Part shown: positions 25,087 to 35,930 of the stretch, one piece after another
Numbering within the stretch: the first letter of the stretch is position 1
Layout: the number at the start of each line of letters is the position of its first letter
Assembly (NCBI RefSeq): GCF_002885975.1
Contig: NZ_POSP01000003.1
Coordinates: 1,860,001-1,924,000, forward strand
DNA length: 64,000 bases
Direction of reading: 5' to 3'
From: Paucibacter aquatile
Lineage (GTDB): Bacteria > Pseudomonadota > Gammaproteobacteria > Burkholderiales > Burkholderiaceae_C
Notes under the pieces: model-generated
What the model was told of the DNA's origin: nothing
What the model saw: only the letters and a program-made list of their open reading frames with translations
The model's database searches: none
Position numbers and translations under genes: made by a program

Positions 25087-26049
25087 GTGCTGCTCAATAC
25101 CGTCCTCTTCACCGGTAACGCCAATCCGGTTCTCTCCCAAGAAATCGCCACCCACCTGGGCCTCGAGCTTGGCAAGGCCGTGGTCGGTCGTTTCTCTGAC
25201 GGCGAAGTCACCGTCGAAATCCAGCAAAACGTCCGCGCCCGCGATGTGTTCGTCATCCAGCCCACCTGCGCACCGACGAACGAGAACCTGATGGAACTGC
25301 TGATCATGGTCGATGCCCTGAAGCGCGCCAGCGCTCGCCGCATCACCGCCGTGATCCCCTACTTCGGTTACGCACGCCAGGATCGCCGCCCACGTTCGAC
25401 CCGCGTGCCGATTTCGGCCAAGGTCGTGGCCAATCTGCTGGAAACCGTCGGTGTCGAGCGCGTCCTGACCATGGACCTGCACGCCGACCAGATCCAAGGT
25501 TTCTTCGACATCCCGGTCGACAACATCTACGCCTCGCCGGTGCTGCTGTCGGACCTGAAGGCCCGCAACTACAGCAATCTGGTCGTGGTCAGCCCCGACG
25601 TTGGCGGTGTGGTGCGTGCACGCGCCCTGGCCAAGCAGCTGGGCTGCGATCTGGCCATCATCGACAAGCGCCGTCCGGCTGCCAATGTCTCGGAAGTGAT
25701 GCACGTCATCGGCGAAATCGACGGCCGCAACTGCGTGATCATGGACGACATGATCGACACCGCCGGCACCCTGGTAAAGGCCGCTGAAGTGTTGAAGGAC
25801 CGCGGCGCCAAGAGCGTGTTCGCGTATTGCACCCACCCGATTCTGTCGGGCCCCGCCATCGAGCGCATTTCCAAGTCGCACCTGGACGAAGTCGTCATCA
25901 GCAACACCATCCCGCTGAACGATGCAGCCAAGGCCTGCGGCAAGATCCGCCAGCTGTCGGTCGCCTTCCTGTTCGCCGAAACCATCCGCCGCATTTCGGA
26001 CGGTGAGTCGGTCACCTCGCTGTTCAGCGAGCAGAACAACAACTTCTAA
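25087..26049 (+). CDS. prs: Ribose-phosphate pyrophosphokinase
   Basis: 320 residues from a GTG start at 25087 preceded by AAGGA; no in-frame ATG is available near. Family motifs: FSDGEVTVEIQQNVR, the catalytic flexible loop YARQDRRPRSTRVPISAK, VLTMDLHADQIQGFF and the PRPP-binding loop VIMDDMIDTAGT. Makes PRPP for purine, pyrimidine, histidine and NAD synthesis, so it supplies the his and cobT enzymes in this window. Confidence 0.96.
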   Translation: MLLNTVLFTGNANPVLSQEIATHLGLELGKAVVGRFSDGEVTVEIQQNVRARDVFVIQPTCAPTNENLMELLIMVDALKRASARRITAVIPYFGYARQDRRPRSTRVPISAKVVANLLETVGVERVLTMDLHADQIQGFFDIPVDNIYASPVLLSDLKARNYSNLVVVSPDVGGVVRARALAKQLGCDLAIIDKRRPAANVSEVMHVIGEIDGRNCVIMDDMIDTAGTLVKAAEVLKDRGAKSVFAYCTHPILSGPAIERISKSHLDEVVISNTIPLNDAAKACGKIRQLSVAFLFAETIRRISDGESVTSLFSEQNNNF

Positions 26050-26189
26050 GTTCTTCGGGCGACGCGGTGCAAGCTGCGGCGCCCGAATCACATGCAGTCG
26101 CCGTACGGACTGCATTTCACTGAGCAGCCTGGTCGCGGGCGCTCAACACCATGGACACCGCATGCGGTGTTCAGCCATTTGGAGTCACT

Positions 26190-26813
26190 ATGAAATTCAC
26201 CGCTTTTGATCGCAAGCTGCAGGGGACCGGAGCGAGCCGCCGCCTGCGCATTGCTGGTCGCGTTCCTGGCATCGTTTTCGGCGCTGGCGAACCCGCCAAC
26301 ATCGAACTGGACCACAACGCCCTGTTCCATGCCCTGAAGAAGGAAGCCTTCCACAGCACCATCCTCGAGATGGAACTGAACGGCGTGGTCACGCAAGTTC
26401 TGCTGCGCGACTTCCAGCTGCACCCCTACAAGCCGCAAGTCCTGCACGCTGACTTCCAGCGCGTGGACGGCACCACCAAGATCACCAAGAAGGTGCCGCT
26501 GCACTTCATCGGCGAAGAAAACTCGCCGGCCGTGAAGACCGACAGCTGCACGGTCAACCACGTGATCACCGAGCTGCAAATCACCTGCCTGGCCCAGCAA
26601 CTGCCCGCTTTCATCGAAGTGGACCTGAGCGGCCTGACCAAGGGTCACTCGGTGCACGTGAACGACCTGAAGATCCCCGCTGGCATCAAGGTTGTGACCC
26701 ACGGCAAGCCGAACCCCGTGGTCGCCACCCCGGTGGAGCCTGTGGTCGAAGTGGTGGTGGCTGCTGCCGCTCCCGCCGACGACGGCAAGGGCAAGAAGAA
26801 GGGCAAGAAGTAA
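26190..26813 (+). CDS. rplY: 50S ribosomal protein L25 (CTC family)
   Basis: 207 residues from ATG 26190 (GGAG six bases upstream). N-terminal 5S-rRNA-binding L25 domain (RRLRIAGRVPGIVFG, LRDFQLHPYKPQVLHADFQ) followed by the C-terminal beta-domain of the long TL5/CTC form, ending in a Lys/Gly tail (KGKKKGKK). Follows prs and precedes pth, the standard order. Confidence 0.95.
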   Translation: MKFTAFDRKLQGTGASRRLRIAGRVPGIVFGAGEPANIELDHNALFHALKKEAFHSTILEMELNGVVTQVLLRDFQLHPYKPQVLHADFQRVDGTTKITKKVPLHFIGEENSPAVKTDSCTVNHVITELQITCLAQQLPAFIEVDLSGLTKGHSVHVNDLKIPAGIKVVTHGKPNPVVATPVEPVVEVVVAAAAPADDGKGKKKGKK

Positions 26814-26843
26814 TCCTTCTTCCCCACGGCTTCATGCCTCACG

Positions 26844-26871
26844 AAAAGGCCCTGCACTGCAGGGCCTTTTT
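26844..26871 (+). terminator. Rho-independent terminator after rplY
   Basis: AAAAGGCCCTGCA-C-TGCAGGGCCTTTTT, a strong stem with a T run, 31 bases after the stop codon. Confidence 0.92.
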
Positions 26872-26969
26872 CTTGCCCGCTCGGCGGCGCACGGCGCCCG
26901 CCCCATCTGCAAGCCCCGCCCCGTTCGCCCCTTTCTCTCGGCCACCCTGCCCACCGATAATCTCCGCCC

Positions 26970-27644
26970 ATGATTCGACTGTTTGTTGGCCTCGGCAACC
27001 CCGGGGCGGAATATGAAGACACGCGCCACAACGCCGGTTTCTGGTGGGTGGATCAGCTGGCGCGCAAGCTGGGTGCCACGCTGCAGGCCGAACGCAACTA
27101 TTACGGCCTGTGCGCGCGAATCAACAACGCGCCCGGCTGCGAAGGGCCGATCTGGCTGCTGCAGCCCATGACGTACATGAACCTCTCGGGCAAATCGGTG
27201 GCGGCGCTGGCGCGCTTCTTCAAGATTGCGCCGGAGGAGATCCTGGCCATCCATGACGAGCTGGACCTCCTGCCTGGTGAGATGAAGTTCAAGCAAGGCG
27301 GCGGCAACGGAGGCCACAACGGCTTGAAGGACATGCAGGCCCAGCTCGGCTCGGCCAATTTCTGGCGCCTGCGCCTGGGCATCGGCCACCCCGGCCACAA
27401 GGGTGAAGTGGCCGCCTATGTGCTGCGCAAGCCGCCCCTGTCGGAGCGCGAGGCGGTGCAGGATTGCATCGACAAATCCCTGGCCACCGTCGAGCTGATG
27501 CTGGCGGGCCAGATGGACAAGGCCCTGGCCAAGATCCACGCCAAGCCGCCGCGGCCCAAACCGCCCAAGCCGGCAGCCCTGGCCGCCAAGCCCGAAGGCA
27601 GCCCCGGTCAGCCCACCACCCCAGCCGCCCCCACCGAAAGCTGA
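26970..27644 (+). CDS. pth: Peptidyl-tRNA hydrolase
   Basis: 224 residues. Catalytic signature GLGNPGAEYEDTRHNAGFW with Asn10-type and His20-type residues, QPMTYMNLSGKSV, HDELDLLPGEMKFKQGG and the GGGNGGHNGLKD loop. Recycles peptidyl-tRNA released during translation. The C-terminal 35 residues are a Pro/Ala/Lys-rich extension not needed for the fold. Confidence 0.95.
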   Translation: MIRLFVGLGNPGAEYEDTRHNAGFWWVDQLARKLGATLQAERNYYGLCARINNAPGCEGPIWLLQPMTYMNLSGKSVAALARFFKIAPEEILAIHDELDLLPGEMKFKQGGGNGGHNGLKDMQAQLGSANFWRLRLGIGHPGHKGEVAAYVLRKPPLSEREAVQDCIDKSLATVELMLAGQMDKALAKIHAKPPRPKPPKPAALAAKPEGSPGQPTTPAAPTES

Positions 27645-27648
27645 GCCC

Positions 27649-28197
27649 ATGCACCACCGCACCCTGCCCCGCCCCGTCCTGGTTTTGAATGGCGCGGCCT
27701 GGGCTGCGGTGTTGGCCGTGCCCCTGCTGGGTCTACCCCCTGCCGCACAAGCCCAAACGGAGACGCGCAGCGCCCAGGTCTACCGCTGCGGACCACAGGG
27801 CCGCGATCTGCGCGACTCGCCCTGCCCCGAAGGCAGCGCGCAAGCGCCCAAGACCATCGCCTTTGACCAACCGAGCGACGCCGACCGGCGCGCCGCCCAA
27901 GCCCTGGCCAGAGACGATGCGCATCGCGCCCGCGAGATGGAAGCTCGTCGCCTGAAAGACGAATCGGAAGCGCTGCGTCGGGCGCCCGGCTCGGTGGCCA
28001 TCCATGGCCGCGGCCTGCCTGCCTCGGCGCCTGCGCAGACCCAACCCGCGCAAGCCGCTCATCCCAAACCGCCCAAAGCACCCAAGGCGCCCAAACCCTT
28101 GAAGCCCCTGACACCGGCAGACACGAAGGCAAAAGCGCCGCCTGCGCCCGCATCCATCGGCGCCAAGCCCGGCCGGGCCGCCTCGGCCGCAAGCTAG
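27649..28197 (+). CDS. Secreted DUF4124-like protein with a Pro/Lys-rich tail
   Basis: 182 residues, four bases after pth. Signal peptide (WAAVLAVPLLGLPPAAQAQ), then a short Cys-containing motif VYRCGPQGRDLRDSPCPEG that matches the DUF4124 pattern, then a charged helix and a low-complexity tail of PKAPKAPKPLKP type. Predicted periplasmic. No known function. It ends directly before the cobalamin riboswitch. Confidence 0.75.
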   Translation: MHHRTLPRPVLVLNGAAWAAVLAVPLLGLPPAAQAQTETRSAQVYRCGPQGRDLRDSPCPEGSAQAPKTIAFDQPSDADRRAAQALARDDAHRAREMEARRLKDESEALRRAPGSVAIHGRGLPASAPAQTQPAQAAHPKPPKAPKAPKPLKPLTPADTKAKAPPAPASIGAKPGRAASAAS

Positions 28198-28207
28198 AAT
28201 CCAGCCC

Positions 28208-28450
28208 GTTGGTGCTCGTGCAAGCATTGCGTCTTGCACAGTTAAACGGGAATCAGGAAGGCGCGCTGCCACGCTCGCAAGCAAGCCCAACCTGAGCTGT
28301 CCCCGCAACGGTAAGTGAACGGAGCCCTGGCCGCACGCCTCATCGCGACAGCCGCCAGCGCGCTTCAAGCGCTGTCCTCGGTCCACTGAAACCCCCGGGT
28401 TTTGGGAAGGACACAGCTGCTGAGGTTCACCAGCCCGGATACCGGCCAAC
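28208..28450 (+). ncRNA. Cobalamin (B12) riboswitch
   Basis: Conserved core pieces in order: AAACGGGAATCAGG at about 28244, CCTGAGCTGTCCCCGCAACG at about 28291, TAAGTGAACGG, CCACTG, GGGAAGG and the B12 box AGCCCGGATACCGGCC (28432-28447). The outer helix pairs GTTGG (28208) with CCAAC (28446-28450). Downstream a 7-bp stem CCTGCCC/GGGCGGG (about 28470-28489) may be the switching hairpin; there is no U-run, so control of translation or Rho access is as likely as intrinsic termination. It precedes btuB and the long cob operon and should reduce their expression when cobalamin is plentiful. Confidence 0.95.
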
Positions 28451-28566
28451 AACGTGGTGCGCCGCGTCCCCTGCCCTTCTACGGGCGGGTGCTGCAGCAC
28501 ATCGTTCCACAGGCGCTCAGCGGGTGAGCTGGTGCCTGGCAGTTCTGCTTGCTGTTTCTTTTGCTC

Positions 28567-30519
28567 ATGACCTCTTCCGTCCGGCCCTTGGCCCGCACTC
28601 AGGCGCGCGCGTTCCTGCCCGCCGCACCTTCGTCCTTTGCTGTTCGCGCCCAAGCCTTGCCCTTCGCCTTGGCCCTGCTTGCCATGGCCATCCAGGGCCA
28701 AGCCCAGGCACAAGGCCCTGGCCCCAACAAGCTCGATTCGGTGGTGGTCACCGCCACCCGCTCGCCCATTCGCTTGAGCGAGGTCCTGACCGACCTGACC
28801 GTGCTGACCCGCGCCGACATCGAACGCCAAGCCTTTGGCAGCTTGGCCGATCTGCTGCGCAACAGCGGCTGCGTGGAGATGGTCCGCAACGGCGGCCCCG
28901 GCACCACGACATCGCTCTTCCTGCGTGGCGCTGACACCCGCCACACGGTGGTTCTGGTGGACGGCGTGCGTGTCGATTCGCAAGCCAGCGGCGGCACGGC
29001 CTGGCAAGGCATCCCGCTGTCGCAAATCGAACGCGTGGAAGTGCTCAAAGGCCCAGCCAGCGCCATCTACGGCTCCGACGCAGTCGGCGGCGTGGTGCAG
29101 ATCTTCACCCGCAAGGGCGGCCCGCGCCTGCAGGCCGAGCTGGGCGCCGGTCTGGGCAATCTGGGCACTCGCAAGCTCGACGCCGGCCTCACCGGCAGCG
29201 CGGGCCTGCTGGACTTCGCCCTCAGCGCCGCGGCCGAGCGCAGTGACGGCTTCAACAGCACCATCGACTCGCCCAGCAGCTTCAGCTACATCGCCGACCG
29301 TGATGGCTGGAAGAACCACAACCTCAAGGGCCGCATCGGCCTGCAGCTGAACACGGCCCACCGGCTTGAGGCCCTCGCTCTGAGCAGCCACTCCGATGCC
29401 CAATACGATGGATCGAAAAGTTCGCCAGACAATGACGACCACAGCATCCAGGACACCCGCGTGGCCCAGCTGAGCTGGAGTGCGCAATGGTTGCCGGCGC
29501 TGCAGACCCAGCTGAGCCTGGCTGAATCGACCGAGAAGTACGAGACCCAACCCTCGGTCTACCTGACCGAAACCCAGCTGCGCAATATCAGCCTCAATGG
29601 CAGCTACCAGATCGCCAAAGGCCAGCAACTCAACTTCATCCTGGAGCGCCGCGAGGACCGCCTGGAGAACCCGAACCTGCTGAGCGACAACAAGATCGAC
29701 AAGCGCCGCCAGCATGGGTTGGCCCTGGGCTGGCTATGGAACCAGGATGCGCTGAGCCTGCAAGTACACGGCCGCCATGACGATGACAGCCAGTTCGGCG
29801 GCGTCAACACCGGCACGGTCGCGGCCGGCTATGTGCTCGCTTCGGGCCTGCGCCTGGTCAGCTCCGTCGGCACGGCCTTCCGTGCACCGACCCTGTTTCA
29901 GCGCGCCAGCGAATACAGCCCCGATCTGAGCAAGCCCGGCATCAAGCCGCTGGACCCCGAGCGCGGCCGCAACCTCGAGTTCGGCCTGAAGTACAACACC
30001 GAGCACAGCGAATTTTCGCTCACGGCCTACCGCAACCGCATCCGCGACCTGATCATCTACGGAGCGCCAGGCAGCTGCGTCAACAAGCGTGGCTGCTATC
30101 AAAACGTCGCCTCGGCCCGCTTGCAAGGTCTGAGCCTGCAAGGCAGCACCGAGATCGCCGGCATCCGCCTCTCCAGCACCCTGGACCTGCAGGCCCCCAA
30201 GAACATGAGCAACGACAAGCTGCTGGCCCGGCGTGCGCGCGTGTACGGCACCTTGCGTGCCGACACCACGGTGGCGAACTGGAAGCTGGGTGCGGCCGTG
30301 CAGAGCTCGGGCCAACGCTATGACGACGCGGCCAACAGCAAGCCACTGGCGGGCTATGCCCTGCTCAACCTCGACGCCCAGTACAGCCTGACGCGCGAGC
30401 TGCGCCTGCAGCTGAATCTGGACAATGCCTTCAACCGCAGCTACCAGACAGCAGGCGGCTATGCCCAGGCACCGCGCACGGTCTTCGTCGGCCTGCGCTA
30501 CAGCCCCGCCTCGCTGTAA
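28567..30519 (+). CDS. btuB: TonB-dependent vitamin B12 receptor
   Basis: 650 residues from ATG 28567 (a TTG at 28549 is also in frame). Signal peptide-like N-terminus with a long positively charged lead, TonB box DSVVVTATRSP, plug motifs TSLFLRGADTRHTVVLVDGVRVD and VEVLKGPASAIYGSDAVGG (quoted in part), then a 22-strand barrel with the BtuB-type size and C-terminal Leu. First gene after the riboswitch, which with the size makes corrinoid uptake the clear role. Confidence 0.92.
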   Translation: MTSSVRPLARTQARAFLPAAPSSFAVRAQALPFALALLAMAIQGQAQAQGPGPNKLDSVVVTATRSPIRLSEVLTDLTVLTRADIERQAFGSLADLLRNSGCVEMVRNGGPGTTTSLFLRGADTRHTVVLVDGVRVDSQASGGTAWQGIPLSQIERVEVLKGPASAIYGSDAVGGVVQIFTRKGGPRLQAELGAGLGNLGTRKLDAGLTGSAGLLDFALSAAAERSDGFNSTIDSPSSFSYIADRDGWKNHNLKGRIGLQLNTAHRLEALALSSHSDAQYDGSKSSPDNDDHSIQDTRVAQLSWSAQWLPALQTQLSLAESTEKYETQPSVYLTETQLRNISLNGSYQIAKGQQLNFILERREDRLENPNLLSDNKIDKRRQHGLALGWLWNQDALSLQVHGRHDDDSQFGGVNTGTVAAGYVLASGLRLVSSVGTAFRAPTLFQRASEYSPDLSKPGIKPLDPERGRNLEFGLKYNTEHSEFSLTAYRNRIRDLIIYGAPGSCVNKRGCYQNVASARLQGLSLQGSTEIAGIRLSSTLDLQAPKNMSNDKLLARRARVYGTLRADTTVANWKLGAAVQSSGQRYDDAANSKPLAGYALLNLDAQYSLTRELRLQLNLDNAFNRSYQTAGGYAQAPRTVFVGLRYSPASL

Positions 30520-30542
30520 ATCTGACGCAGGCAAAAGCGACC

Positions 30543-31124
30543 ATGGCGGCTGATCAGCTTCAGAGGCACCAGCTCATCGTCGGCGGCCAGCGCAGCGGCA
30601 AGAGCCGCCATGCCGAGCGCCTGGCCCTGCGCTGGCTGAAGGCCTCGCCGGCGCATGAGGTCTGTGTGCTGGCCACGGCCCAGGCCTGGGACGAGGAGAT
30701 GCGCCAGCGAATTGCCCGCCACCAGGCCGACCGGCCGGCCGGCTTTGCCACCGTGGAGGTGCCGCTGTCGCTCACCCGCGCCCTGCGCGCCCAGAGCGCG
30801 CCGGGCCGGCTGCTGCTGGTGGACTGCCTGACCCTGTGGCTGACCAACTGGCTGATGCCCATGGGCGGCCGGCCGGACCGCGCGAGCTGGGAGGCCGAGC
30901 GCAGCGCGCTGCTGGCCGCGCTGCCCGAGCTGGCCTCACCCGTGCTCTTCGTGTCCAACGAGGTGGGCTGGGGCATCTCGCCGCTGGGGCGCGAGGTGCG
31001 CGACTTTGTCGATGAACTGGGCCGGCTCAACCAGGCGGTGGCCAGCCGCTGTCAAGACCTGACCCTGATGGTGGCCGGCCAGGCCTGGACCCGGCCGGTG
31101 CATGTGGAGACCGATCTGCCATGA
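30543..31124 (+). CDS. cobU: Adenosylcobinamide kinase / guanylyltransferase
   Basis: 193 residues. Kinase P-loop LIVGGQRSGKSRHAERLA at the start, then TAQAWDEEMRQRIARHQADR with the His that is guanylylated, LLLVDCLTLWLTNWL and SNEVGWGISP. Phosphorylates adenosylcobinamide and converts it to adenosylcobinamide-GDP for CobS. Overlaps the next gene as ATGA. Confidence 0.94.
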   Translation: MAADQLQRHQLIVGGQRSGKSRHAERLALRWLKASPAHEVCVLATAQAWDEEMRQRIARHQADRPAGFATVEVPLSLTRALRAQSAPGRLLLVDCLTLWLTNWLMPMGGRPDRASWEAERSALLAALPELASPVLFVSNEVGWGISPLGREVRDFVDELGRLNQAVASRCQDLTLMVAGQAWTRPVHVETDLP

Positions 31125-32017
31125 AGCTTCGCTTCGCATCCCTACTCGCGGCCTCGCTGCTCGCGCTGACACTCGGCCCGGCGCTTGCGCAAGCTCAAGC
31201 GCCTGCCAAGGTCGAGATCAAGGACGACCTCGGCCACACCACCCAGTGGAGCCGCCCGCCGCAGCGCATCGTCACCCTGCTGCCCTCGCTGACCGAGACC
31301 ATCTGCGCCCTGGGAGCCTGCGATCGCCTGGTGGGCGTGGACCGCTACTCCAACCACCCCGAGTCGGTGGGCAAGCTGCCCAAGCTCGGCGGCCTGGATG
31401 ACACCCAGGTCGAGACCATCGTGTCGCTGCGGCCCGATGTGGTGCTGCTGGCGCCGTCGTCTCGCGTGACCGACCGGCTGCGCAGCCTGGGCCTGACCGT
31501 GGTGACGCTGGAGGCCAAGTCCTATGCCGACGTTCAGCGCGTGCTCGACAAGATCGGCACCCTGCTGCAGGTGCGCGATGCCCAGGCCGTCTGGCGCCGC
31601 ATCGAGGCCCTGGTCGGCGCCGCCGCGCAGAGCATCCCGCCGCAGGCACGCGGCGCCCTGGTCTACTACGAAGTCGACCGCTCGCCCTATGCCGCCGGCC
31701 CCGTGTCCTTCATGGGCGAGACCATGGCCCGCCTGGGCGTGAAGAACATCATCACGCCCGAGATGGGCCCCTTTCCCAAGATCAGCCCCGAGTATGTGGT
31801 GCGCGCGGCACCGCAGCTGATCATGATCGGCAAGCGCAATGCCGATGGCCTGGCGGACCGCCCCGGCTGGTCGCGCATTCCCGCGATCCGAGACCAGCGC
31901 GTCTGCGTCTTCGACGCCAAGCAAAGCGATGTGCTGGCCCGCCCCGGCCCACGCATGGGCGAGGCAGCGCAGATCATGGCGCAATGCCTGCGCGAGCAAT
32001 ACGGCAGCAAGCCATGA
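31121..32017 (+). CDS. btuF: Periplasmic cobalamin-binding protein (BtuF type)
   Basis: 298 residues with a clear signal peptide (FASLLAASLLALTLGPALAQAQA). Class III binding-protein pattern: RIVTLLPSLTETICALGA, VGVDRYSNHPESV, SLRPDVVLL and a long connecting helix. Delivers corrinoids to BtuCD. Overlaps cobU and btuC by four bases each, so the transporter is translated as a unit. Confidence 0.9.
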   Translation: MKLRFASLLAASLLALTLGPALAQAQAPAKVEIKDDLGHTTQWSRPPQRIVTLLPSLTETICALGACDRLVGVDRYSNHPESVGKLPKLGGLDDTQVETIVSLRPDVVLLAPSSRVTDRLRSLGLTVVTLEAKSYADVQRVLDKIGTLLQVRDAQAVWRRIEALVGAAAQSIPPQARGALVYYEVDRSPYAAGPVSFMGETMARLGVKNIITPEMGPFPKISPEYVVRAAPQLIMIGKRNADGLADRPGWSRIPAIRDQRVCVFDAKQSDVLARPGPRMGEAAQIMAQCLREQYGSKP

Positions 32018-33066
32018 GCGCCCCGTCCACCACGCCCGTGTCGCCGCCAGCCGCGTCGCTCCCGGCCGCGCCGACGTCCTGGCGGGCCTGGCCCCTGCTG
32101 GCCGGCCTGCTGCTGGCCAGCGTCCTGGCCCTGGCTGTGGGCGTGGCCGTGGGCAGCACCGGCTTGACCCTGGACTGGCGCGGTGAGGATGCCATGCAGG
32201 CGCAGATCCTCTGGGATATCCGCCTGCCCCGCTCGGCCGGTGCCTGGTTGGCTGGCGCCCTGCTGGGCCTGGCTGGCGCCATCACCCAAGGCCTGTTCCG
32301 CAACCCCCTGGCCGACCCCTATCTGCTGGGCAGCGCCGCCGGCGCACGGCTGGGCGTGGCGCTGAGCCTTTCGCTGCTGGGCACCACGCCGGCCGGCATG
32401 CAGTGGCTGGAACGCCTGGGCCTGACCGGCGTGGCCTTTCTGGGCACGCTGATGGGCGTCAGCCTAACCCTGGCCATGGCGCGCGGCGTCGAGCAGACGC
32501 TGCGCCTGCTGCTGGCCGGCGTGGTGGTCGGTGTGGTGCTGGGCGCCGTCACCGATCTGGTCACCCTGGCCGACCCCGACATCCTGCGCACCATGCAGGC
32601 CTTTGTGCTGGGCACGACCAGTTTTCTCGGCTGGCCCAGCATTGTGCTGATGGGCTGTGTGCTGCTGCTCAGCCTGGCCGTGGCGCTCGGCGCCAGCGAA
32701 GCCCTGGATGCCCTGACCCTGGGCGAGGCCACCGCCGAATCGCTGGGCGTGCGCCTGGGCCTGGTGCGGGTGCTGCTGATTGGCGCCTTCGCCCTGGCCA
32801 CCGGCACCGCCGTGGCCCAGACCGGCATGATTGCCTTCGTCGGCCTGGTGGCCCCGCATCTGGTGCGCAACCTCTGCCACGGCTCGCACCGCCAGCTGCT
32901 GCTGCTCTCGGCTTGCGCCGGCGGCCTGCTGCTGCTGGCGGCCGACATCCTCGCGCGCTGGCTGATGGCGCCGCAAGAGCTGCCGGTGGGCGTGATCACC
33001 GCCATCCTGGGCGGCGGCTATCTGCTGCGCCTGATGCACAAGCGCAAATACGGAGGCCGCGCATGA
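32014..33066 (+). CDS. btuC: Vitamin B12 ABC permease (FecCD family)
   Basis: 350 residues from ATG 32014, overlapping the btuF stop. About ten hydrophobic segments; FecCD motifs include RLPRSAGAWLAGALLGLAGA, NPLADPYLLGSAAGARLG, GMIAFVGLVAPHLVRNLCHG and the C-terminal EQLPVGVIT-like stretch (ELPVGVITAILGGGYLL). Inner-membrane pore for corrinoids, pairing with btuD. Confidence 0.92.
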   Translation: MSAPSTTPVSPPAASLPAAPTSWRAWPLLAGLLLASVLALAVGVAVGSTGLTLDWRGEDAMQAQILWDIRLPRSAGAWLAGALLGLAGAITQGLFRNPLADPYLLGSAAGARLGVALSLSLLGTTPAGMQWLERLGLTGVAFLGTLMGVSLTLAMARGVEQTLRLLLAGVVVGVVLGAVTDLVTLADPDILRTMQAFVLGTTSFLGWPSIVLMGCVLLLSLAVALGASEALDALTLGEATAESLGVRLGLVRVLLIGAFALATGTAVAQTGMIAFVGLVAPHLVRNLCHGSHRQLLLLSACAGGLLLLAADILARWLMAPQELPVGVITAILGGGYLLRLMHKRKYGGRA

Positions 33067-33911
33067 CGAGCACGACCCACGCAACAGCGCTGAGCTGCAA
33101 AGACCTCAGCGCCAGCTTGCAAGGCCAGCCGGTGCTGCACCGGCTCTCGCTGGAGCTGCCGGCCGGGCAATGGACGGCCATCGTCGGCCCGAATGGCGCC
33201 GGCAAATCGACCCTGCTGCGCGCCCTGGCCGGGCTGATCCCCAGACTGGGCAGCATCGAGCTGCTCGGCCGCCCCCTGACCGAGTGGCCGCGCAAGGCAC
33301 GCGCCCGCGAGCTGGCCTGGCTGGGCCAGAACGAAAGCAGTGGCGACGAGCTAAGCGCGCAAGATGTGGTGATGCTGGGCCGCCTGCCCCATCGCGCCTG
33401 GCTGGCGCCGCCGAGCAGCGCCGACCAGGCCGCCGTGCAGCAGGCCATGCTGCAGACCCAGTGCTGGGACTGGCGCCAGCGCCCGCTGGGCCAGCTCTCG
33501 GGCGGCGAGCGCCAGCGCGTGCTGCTGGCCCGCGCCCTGGCCGTGCAGGCCCAGGTGCTGCTGATGGACGAACCCCTGGCCCATCTGGACCCGCCCCACC
33601 AGGCCGACTGGCTGCAGCTGGTGCGCGGCCTGGCCCGGGCCGGCGTGGCCGTGGTCAGCGTGCTGCATGAGCTGAACATGGCCTTGCAGGCCGACGGACT
33701 GGTCATCATGCAAGCCGGCCGCGTGCTCTGCCACGGCAGCCCCGGCGAGGCAGACAGCCACCGCGCCCTGCAGCAGGTGTTTGACGAGCGCCTGCATCTG
33801 CTCGAGGTGCAGGGCCAGTGGCTGGCCTTGCCCACGGCGCCGCTGATAGCGCCCGCAGCCAGCCCGGCCGCCTTCAGCAATGTCGTGCCTCTCAAACAAA
33901 AAGCCGATTGA
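33063..33911 (+). CDS. btuD: Vitamin B12 ABC transporter ATPase
   Basis: 282 residues from ATG 33063. Walker A GPNGAGKST, Q-loop WLGQNES, signature LSGGERQRVLLARAL, Walker B VLLMDEPLAHLD with the catalytic Glu present, H-loop LHELNMAL. Energises BtuC. Overlaps the btuC stop codon; 11 bases before cobB. The C-terminal 30 residues are an unconserved tail. Confidence 0.92.
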   Translation: MTSTTHATALSCKDLSASLQGQPVLHRLSLELPAGQWTAIVGPNGAGKSTLLRALAGLIPRLGSIELLGRPLTEWPRKARARELAWLGQNESSGDELSAQDVVMLGRLPHRAWLAPPSSADQAAVQQAMLQTQCWDWRQRPLGQLSGGERQRVLLARALAVQAQVLLMDEPLAHLDPPHQADWLQLVRGLARAGVAVVSVLHELNMALQADGLVIMQAGRVLCHGSPGEADSHRALQQVFDERLHLLEVQGQWLALPTAPLIAPAASPAAFSNVVPLKQKAD

Positions 33912-33922
33912 ATTCACTCGCC

Positions 33923-35265
<1,343 letters not shown>

Positions 35266-35269
<4 letters not shown>

Positions 35270-35928
35270 TCCGCTGCGCCCAGCACCAGTTCAGCGCGGC
35301 GGAGCGTGACACCGTCTACGCCAACATCGCCCTGCGCCGCGACATCCGCCACTTTGCCCCCGGCGGACAGGTGGACGATGCGCAGCTGCAGCGCATGCTG
35401 AACGCCGCGCATCAAGCGCCTTCGGTGGGCCTGATGCAGCCCTGGCGCTTCATGCGCATCCGCCAGCCCGCGCTGCGCAGGCAGATCCAGGCCCTGGTGG
35501 AGGCCGAGCGCCAGCGCACGGCCGCCGCGCTGGACGCCCGCGCGGCGGAGTTTCTGCGCCTCAAGGTCGAGGGCCTTGGCGACTGCGCCGAGCTGCTGCT
35601 GGTGAGCCTCGCGCCCGAGGACGGCACGGTGTTTGGCCGCCGCAGCATGCCGCGCGAGATGGCGCTGTGCTCGGCCGCCTGCGCGGTGCAAAACCTCTGG
35701 TTGGCCGCGCGCGCCGAGAACCTGGGCCTGGGCTGGGTCTCGATGTTCGAGCCAGAGGCCCTGGCCGCGCTGCTGCAGCTGCCGCAGGGCGCCATGCCCC
35801 TGGGCCTGCTCTGCCTGGGCCCGGTGGCCCGTTTTTACGAACGCCCCATGCTCGAGCAGCAGGGCTGGCGCGATGCCCGCCCACTGGCCGAGATGCTGAT
35901 GGACGAACCCTCTCTGGAATTGAGCTGA
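35266..35928 (+). CDS. bluB: 5,6-dimethylbenzimidazole synthase
   Basis: 220 residues; start taken as GTG 35266, overlapping the cobB stop as GTGA (a TTG two codons earlier is possible). Nitroreductase-like fold with BluB marks: RRDIRHFAPGG, NAAHQAPSVGLMQPWRF, RSMPREMALCSAACAVQNLW and GLGWVSMFEPE. Cleaves reduced flavin mononucleotide with oxygen to form the lower ligand used by CobT. Implies the lower ligand is made aerobically. Confidence 0.93.
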
Positions 35929-35930
35929 CC

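Noticed and set aside
27733..29715. 660-codon frame on the minus strand
   Set aside because: Runs antisense to the riboswitch and btuB; shadow frame.
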